From assembly GCA_021106665.1 (NCBI GenBank), contig JAIOTR010000020.1, forward strand, positions 1 to 9,644: 9,644 nt of DNA, in the 5' to 3' direction. The position numbers were made by a program, and so were the translations under genes. The stretch comes from Bacteroidales bacterium. Lineage in GTDB: Bacteria; Bacteroidota; Bacteroidia; Bacteroidales; JAADJA01. The notes under the pieces were generated by a model. The model ran no database searches. It was not told the DNA's origin and saw only the letters and a list, made by a program, of their open reading frames with translations. Shown in pieces: positions 5,427 through 9,644 of this stretch (position 1 is the stretch's first letter; each line of letters begins with the position of its first letter).

Positions 5427-7739
5427 CTAGTTTTTTACTTTAATAAAATTATAATCAATAAATTTACCAATATTCCAGTAAGTGTTTTGATATCCGTTGC
5501 CTGTAATTTGTTCAAATTCAAATTTCGATTGGATCAGGTCAATATCATAATTTTGGATACATGTTTCAAAATTTTCACTATAAAGGTAAAGGGCATTCAG
5601 AAAATACCACCCGATATCAAAACCGTCAAATGCATATTTATTAGCTGTTGGCTCTGTTTTGTATTTATTCCTGAAATTCAGTACCCATTGTTTTGTTCTA
5701 TAATTATTGAAATCAACCAGAGTTGATGTAAAACAGTGAACTTGTAGATTTAAGAGGTGTTTGGTTTCCAGGTCATCGTTTTCATTCCATTCCGGAATTA
5801 CAATCAATGTAATATCGTGATCAAGCTGCAATTTATTTAATTGTGACAGGATTTCCTGAGTAAATACTTTATCTTCACTGAAGGCAATCACTATGTTTTT
5901 TCTCAATAACGACAGGTTCATCTTCATGCCTGTAGTACTATCGTTCACATAAATCACTTCTTTAACTGTATTACGAATAAAGGTACTGTCCAGCACATTT
6001 TCCGATAAGGCTTTTATATCAAACAAGATATTTTCGGTGAACACCTTATTTGTTTCTGCTTCAATTAATTCATCTATGATATTATTATTCTTAATATAAA
6101 TACCCGAATTCCGATTGGTGTTCAGAAAGTTTCTGATATAAGATACATCAGCCTGGTATTTGTATTTGTTATGACGCACAATAACTACATTGCTTTCGGA
6201 ATATTGATCCTGGATAAAGGAAACGATATTATCAATCTGAAAACTTTCCCCTGGTTTAACTTTAAAAACATAGGGATTACCAAAAAGTATCTCCTCGCGT
6301 GTTGAAAGTGGGTTCACAATTTTTATTTGATATATCCTTGCAAAATCCGCTACCTTTTTAAAACTTGCGCTATAAAAGGGGCCGATGATCAGGTCCATGC
6401 TGCTTAATTCGGAAGTATGCAACACCTTATCAATTTTTTCGTCAGTATTATCCACATCATAAACAAACAGGTTTAAATTCATTCCTGCCTCCCTGAGTGA
6501 ATCAACTGCTATCAGGAACCCTTCATAGAACTGAAGAAACCTGAAAGAGACCAGGTTTGGAATTTCTGAACGATCCTTAATATCTGCAGTTTCGAGGCTA
6601 TCCAATTCTTCCAAAAACAATGGTAGCATTAAAGCCACATTATAAGTAGCCTGCATATTTTGTTTGATCATTTCGCAAGGGCTGTTTGCTTCTTCCAAAT
6701 CAAAATCAGCGATCTCATCTTCATTGTTTTCTATGGTCTCTCTGATTTCAACAGGAATTTTAAGCACTTGTCCTTTGGCCACTTTTTTATGTACCCCAGG
6801 ATTTAGGACAAGAAGTTCGTAATAATCCACACCATATTGATCGGCAATATCCTGAAGTTTCTCCTTCTTATCAGGTGTATGATAAATGTAATTCTTTTGC
6901 TGACTGATTTTAGGGATTAAAATTATCTGTCCGACAGTTAGGATTTCAGTCAATCCGGAATTATAATTCTTGAGGGTATCAATACTTACACCATAGTTGG
7001 CAGCAATACGGTAAAGGGTTTCCCCTGCAACTACGGTATGTTCATCAAATTTGGCCTTATGCTCCTCCTGCTTTTTTTGTTCAGCCAACTCTTTTTTATC
7101 TATCTGGTTAGGGATTTGAATTTCCATTCCCTCCTTGATCTGCTCTGAAAGTCCGGCATTGGCATTGAGTATTTCACCAATGGTAACATTATACTGTTTC
7201 GCAATCCCGTAAAGTGTTTCTCCCGGCTTGACAATATGTTCTACAATTATACCTTCCCAAATATCATCATTCGAATTCTCTGAACTTTTCCTGATCGGGA
7301 TTTTTATTGTTTCCCCTTCCTTTGGGTATTCACCCATTTCAGGATTTAAACTTTTGATCTCACTTATATCAACTCCATACTTGCGGCTGATCCCATACAA
7401 TGTTTCCTTGCTTTTTACGATGTGAAAAAAGTATTCAGATTCTGAATTAGTGTTCTCAGTAGTTTTCTTTTTTTTGACTTGAACAGGGATTTTCAGAATT
7501 TGTCCCGGCCTTATTCCTTCTGCAGATTCGGGATTGGTTGCGAAGATGTCATTGACGGTAAGATCGTATGTTTTGGCAATCTCAAAAAGTGTTTCACCTT
7601 GTTTTACAAAATGGAGGTAATGATCCTTGCCCCCGATATTTTCTATTATCTGTGATTTTTTGATTTTTGCGTCCTGCTGTGCCAATATCCACACAGGAGA
7701 AATTGAAAAAAGAATAATTAAACACAAAAACTTTTTCAT
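5427..7739 (-). CDS. Exported protein with five LysM repeats and a PBP1-like ligand-binding domain
   Basis: The 770-residue product begins with a signal peptide (MKKF, hydrophobic to about residue 19, likely cleavage after ILA at 20). Four clear LysM repeats follow at about 42-85, 104-148, 167-210 and 232-276, each with a GETL(Y/F)xIA-type opening and a GQxLxIP-type end. A weaker fifth is at 286-329. LysM repeats bind the glycan of peptidoglycan. After an acidic linker (332-355) comes a domain of about 400 residues starting near YNVALMLPLFLEEL (366). It reads like a periplasmic type 1 binding-protein fold (Leu/Ile/Val receptor type): FRFLQFYEGFLIAVDSL, a DLIIGPFYSASFKKVADFA block, INPLST-like VNPLST, and YAFDGFDIGWYFLNAL near the end. 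The natural ligand is unknown. It should sit in the periplasm attached to the wall. No transport partner genes are nearby. The gene follows guaA with only the RhuM remnant between. The start is supported by the signal peptide. Confidence 0.85.
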   Translation of the reverse strand: MKKFLCLIILFSISPVWILAQQDAKIKKSQIIENIGGKDHYLHFVKQGETLFEIAKTYDLTVNDIFATNPESAEGIRPGQILKIPVQVKKKKTTENTNSESEYFFHIVKSKETLYGISRKYGVDISEIKSLNPEMGEYPKEGETIKIPIRKSSENSNDDIWEGIIVEHIVKPGETLYGIAKQYNVTIGEILNANAGLSEQIKEGMEIQIPNQIDKKELAEQKKQEEHKAKFDEHTVVAGETLYRIAANYGVSIDTLKNYNSGLTEILTVGQIILIPKISQQKNYIYHTPDKKEKLQDIADQYGVDYYELLVLNPGVHKKVAKGQVLKIPVEIRETIENNEDEIADFDLEEANSPCEMIKQNMQATYNVALMLPLFLEELDSLETADIKDRSEIPNLVSFRFLQFYEGFLIAVDSLREAGMNLNLFVYDVDNTDEKIDKVLHTSELSSMDLIIGPFYSASFKKVADFARIYQIKIVNPLSTREEILFGNPYVFKVKPGESFQIDNIVSFIQDQYSESNVVIVRHNKYKYQADVSYIRNFLNTNRNSGIYIKNNNIIDELIEAETNKVFTENILFDIKALSENVLDSTFIRNTVKEVIYVNDSTTGMKMNLSLLRKNIVIAFSEDKVFTQEILSQLNKLQLDHDITLIVIPEWNENDDLETKHLLNLQVHCFTSTLVDFNNYRTKQWVLNFRNKYKTEPTANKYAFDGFDIGWYFLNALYLYSENFETCIQNYDIDLIQSKFEFEQITGNGYQNTYWNIGKFIDYNFIKVKN

Positions 7740-7754
7740 GAAGGATATTTTTAC

Positions 7755-8027
7755 TTAATCTAAATTGTAAAATTTTGTTTGATAGATTTTGCTATCTTTG
7801 GCAGTATGTTCCATTTTGGAACATACTGAATCTTCGATCAGTTCTCCGCTTTCAAAAACATTATTCAAATGCTTAGTGATTGCCGGGCGTTGAACACCAA
7901 ATAAATCAGCAATTTTTTGCTGAGTAAGCCAAACCGTTTCATCTTGCACCAATACTTCTAACCGAACATCTCCTTCAGGAGTGGAATACAACAAAAACCG
8001 ATTTTTATTGGGAATTAGGTTACTCAT
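7755..8027 (-). pseudogene. Truncated RhuM-family DNA-binding gene (N-terminal part only)
   Basis: The product matches the N-terminal part of RhuM-like proteins found in pathogenicity islands and Bacteroidota genomes: STPEGDVRLEVLVQDETVWLTQQKIADLFGVQRPAITKHLNNVFESGEL, then EDSVCSKMEHTAKDSKIYQTKFYNLD. The TQQKIADLFGVQRPAITKHL part is a helix-turn-helix. Intact family members are about 300 residues or more and go on after YNLD with a conserved segment of the type MIISVGYRV. Here the frame stops with TAA directly after YNLD, leaving 90 residues from ATG 8027, or 100 from an upstream ATG at 8057. The 8027 start has a purine-rich AAAGGAAAG about 7 bases ahead, so it is preferred. The gene lies 46 bp after guaA by this start (16 bp from ATG 8057) and 15 bp before the LysM gene. 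It may be an inactive remnant. A small product that still binds DNA cannot be ruled out. Confidence 0.75.
7802..7828. repeat. Perfect 12-bp inverted repeat inside the RhuM remnant
   Basis: CAGTATGTTCCA (7802-7813) is followed by TTT and then TGGAACATACTG (7817-7828), so the arms are a perfect reverse complement with a three-base loop. It spans the codons for SVCSKMEHT, a segment that I recall as conserved at the protein level in this family. The symmetry may therefore follow from codon choice. It could also be a binding site for the dimeric helix-turn-helix product, or an RNA hairpin in the transcript. Confidence 0.7.
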
Positions 8028-8073
8028 TATTTCTTTCCTTTGATTTGAAGATAACATATAATCTATAACCCAG

Positions 8074-9603
8074 TTATTCCCATTCTATTGTGGCCGGTGG
8101 CTTGGAACTGATATCATAAACAACCCTGTTAACCCCTTTCACTTTATTGATTATTTCATTCGATATCTTCGCCAGGAACTCGTAAGGTAATTGCGACCAG
8201 TCAGCCGTCATTCCATCAGTTGAACCTACAGCACGAAGAGCAACCACTTCTTCGTAAGTCCGTTCATCACCCATCACACCCACTGACTGAACCGACAATA
8301 AAATTACACCGGCCTGCCATACTTTATCATACAGATCAAACTCCTTCAATCCCTTTATGTAAATATCATCAGCTTCCTGAAGAATCCGAACACGCTCTTC
8401 ATTGATCTCACCCAATATCCTTATTCCGAGTCCAGGCCCCGGGAAGGGATGCCTGCTAAGTAAGTTAGTATCCATTTCCAGTGTTCTGCCGATTTTCCTA
8501 ACTTCGTCTTTGAACAATGAATTAAGCGGCTCAACAATTTTTAATTTCATAAAATCGGGCAGGCCTCCCACATTATGATGAGATTTGATGGTTGCCGATG
8601 GCCCTTTTACAGATTTTGATTCAATCACATCCGGGTAAATAGTTCCCTGGGCCAGCCAATTGACATCCGTGATCCTGTGGGCTTCTTCATCAAATACCTC
8701 AATAAAAGTATTGCCTATTGCCTTGCGTTTCTTTTCCGGGTCAGTGATACCTTTCAGCGCTTTGTAAAACCTTTCCTTTGAATCCACACCCACAACATTT
8801 AAACCCATATGCTGGTATGAATCAAGCACCTCTTCAAATTCATTTTTCCTGAGAAGACCATTATCCACAAATATGCAGTGCAGGTTTGTCCCTATGGCTT
8901 TATCCATTAAAACGGCAGTTACCGATGAATCAACACCTCCTGAAAGTCCCAATACAACTTTATCATTACCGAGTTTTAGCTTTAATTCATTTATCGTTGT
9001 TTCGATAAAAGATTCAGGTGTCCATGATTGTGAACATCCGCAAATATCAACTACAAAATTTGTTAACAGGATCATCCCTTCATCTGTATGGTACACTTCG
9101 GGATGGAATTGTATTCCATATGTTTGCTCTGCTTCAATAACAAATCCGGCAATATTCACATCAGCCGTGCTGGTTATTACTTTAAAATCTTTTGGAACAT
9201 TTAGTATGGTATCTCCATGCGACATCCACACCTGACAACCATTGGTCATTCCTTTCATTAACTCACTCGACTGGTCGATAAAGGATAAATTTGCTCTGCC
9301 ATACTCCCTGATCTTTGATGGCATAATATCACCTCCAGCATTTTTAGCCATTAATTGCGCTCCATAACAAACGCCCAATAGCGGAATTTTACCTTTTATT
9401 CCGGAAAGGTCAGGAGCCGGGGAATTTGAATCGCGCACCGAAAAAGGGCTGCCGGAAAGGATTACACCTTTGAATTGATCATTTATTTCGGGAAAGGAAT
9501 TATAAGGATGGATCTCGCAATAAACATTCAGTTCCCTTACCCGGCGGGCAATTAACTGGGTGTATTGTGAACCAAAGTCAAGTATCAGGATGGTTTCTTG
9601 CAT
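8074..9603 (-). CDS. guaA: GMP synthase (glutamine-hydrolysing)
   Basis: This 509-residue enzyme makes GMP from XMP, ATP and glutamine, the last step of guanine nucleotide synthesis in the cytoplasm. All expected parts are present. The class I glutamine amidotransferase domain (about 1-190) has the nucleophile Cys79 in GVCYGAQ and the His167-Glu169 pair in QFHPEV. The ATP pyrophosphatase domain has the P-loop SGGVDSS at 221-227 and VDNGLLRKNE at 247-256. The C-terminal dimerisation domain has HPFPGPGLGIRILGE at 385-399 and the invariant ending KPPATIEWE. The length is normal for the family (about 510-525) and nothing is missing. The ATG at 9603 starts MQETILILDFGSQYTQLIARRVRE, exactly where the family begins. 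The promoter lies beyond the window or is hidden by the repeat just upstream. Confidence 0.98.
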   Translation of the reverse strand: MQETILILDFGSQYTQLIARRVRELNVYCEIHPYNSFPEINDQFKGVILSGSPFSVRDSNSPAPDLSGIKGKIPLLGVCYGAQLMAKNAGGDIMPSKIREYGRANLSFIDQSSELMKGMTNGCQVWMSHGDTILNVPKDFKVITSTADVNIAGFVIEAEQTYGIQFHPEVYHTDEGMILLTNFVVDICGCSQSWTPESFIETTINELKLKLGNDKVVLGLSGGVDSSVTAVLMDKAIGTNLHCIFVDNGLLRKNEFEEVLDSYQHMGLNVVGVDSKERFYKALKGITDPEKKRKAIGNTFIEVFDEEAHRITDVNWLAQGTIYPDVIESKSVKGPSATIKSHHNVGGLPDFMKLKIVEPLNSLFKDEVRKIGRTLEMDTNLLSRHPFPGPGLGIRILGEINEERVRILQEADDIYIKGLKEFDLYDKVWQAGVILLSVQSVGVMGDERTYEEVVALRAVGSTDGMTADWSQLPYEFLAKISNEIINKVKGVNRVVYDISSKPPATIEWE

Positions 9604-9611
9604 CTAAATTT

Positions 9612-9644
9612 GTTGAATCTGTTGAAATGGTTAAATCTGTTAAA
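9612..9644. repeat. Two copies of a 15-bp repeat (18-bp period) upstream of guaA, reaching the window edge
   Basis: GTTGAATCTGTTGAA (9612-9626) and GTTAAATCTGTTAAA (9630-9644) differ only by G-to-A at two equivalent positions and are separated by ATG, giving an 18-bp period. Each copy also has an internal GTTRAA-TCT-GTTRAA duplication. The array reaches the edge, so the full copy number is unknown. It starts 8 bp before the guaA start codon, in its leader or promoter region. Confidence 0.65.

Noticed and set aside
7793..7800. TATCTTTG on the plus strand as a promoter
   Set aside because: It lies within the coding part of the RhuM remnant, and no gene follows on the plus strand.
8873..9235. 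Open frame of 120 codons on the plus strand
   Set aside because: It is opposite the conserved guaA coding sequence and encodes no recognisable protein.

Overview
The window looks like chromosomal DNA from a member of the Bacteroidota, probably near the Bacteroidales. It is AT-rich and all its genes lie on the minus strand. Two start regions carry an exact TATCTTTG, which fits the Bacteroidota -7 promoter consensus TAnnTTTG. Several proteins have forms I associate with this phylum: a NusB with a long N-terminal extension, a fusion of LysM repeats to a PBP1-like receptor domain, and an HMG-CoA lyase beginning with a PRDAMQG motif. No species can be named from the sequence alone.

In the direction of transcription (right to left) the layout is as follows. 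guaA (GMP synthase, 9603-8074) is followed after 16 bp by a truncated RhuM-type DNA-binding gene (8027-7755). Then, after only 15 bp, comes a 770-residue exported protein with five LysM repeats and a periplasmic-binding-protein-like domain (7739-5427). nusB (5389-4424) starts from its own promoter at 5416-5409. It is followed by a putative lipoprotein with YD-like repeats (4343-3696), which is coupled through TAA-C-ATG to an AMMECR1-domain gene (3694-3161). A prohibitin/SPFH gene (3082-2250) with its own promoter carries one single-base frameshift. Next come a GT-C type membrane glycosyltransferase (2036-660) and the first 103 codons of an HMG-CoA lyase that runs off the left edge (311-1).

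The non-coding DNA is the most unusual part. The glycosyltransferase gene is bracketed by two unrelated large imperfect palindromes. One is about 230 bp, with several nested inverted repeats (362-591). The other is about 156 bp and resembles a MITE, with 19-bp terminal inverted repeats (2071-2226). An 18-bp-period repeat lies just upstream of guaA at the right edge.

Most of the genes are housekeeping: purine synthesis (guaA), transcription antitermination (nusB), envelope binding (LysM protein), membrane scaffold (prohibitin) and leucine/ketone-body catabolism (HMG-CoA lyase). I see no complete new defence or mobile system. The parts worth following up are the two palindromic elements, the truncated RhuM gene inside the guaA-LysM junction, the lipoprotein-AMMECR1 pair, and the frameshift in the prohibitin gene.
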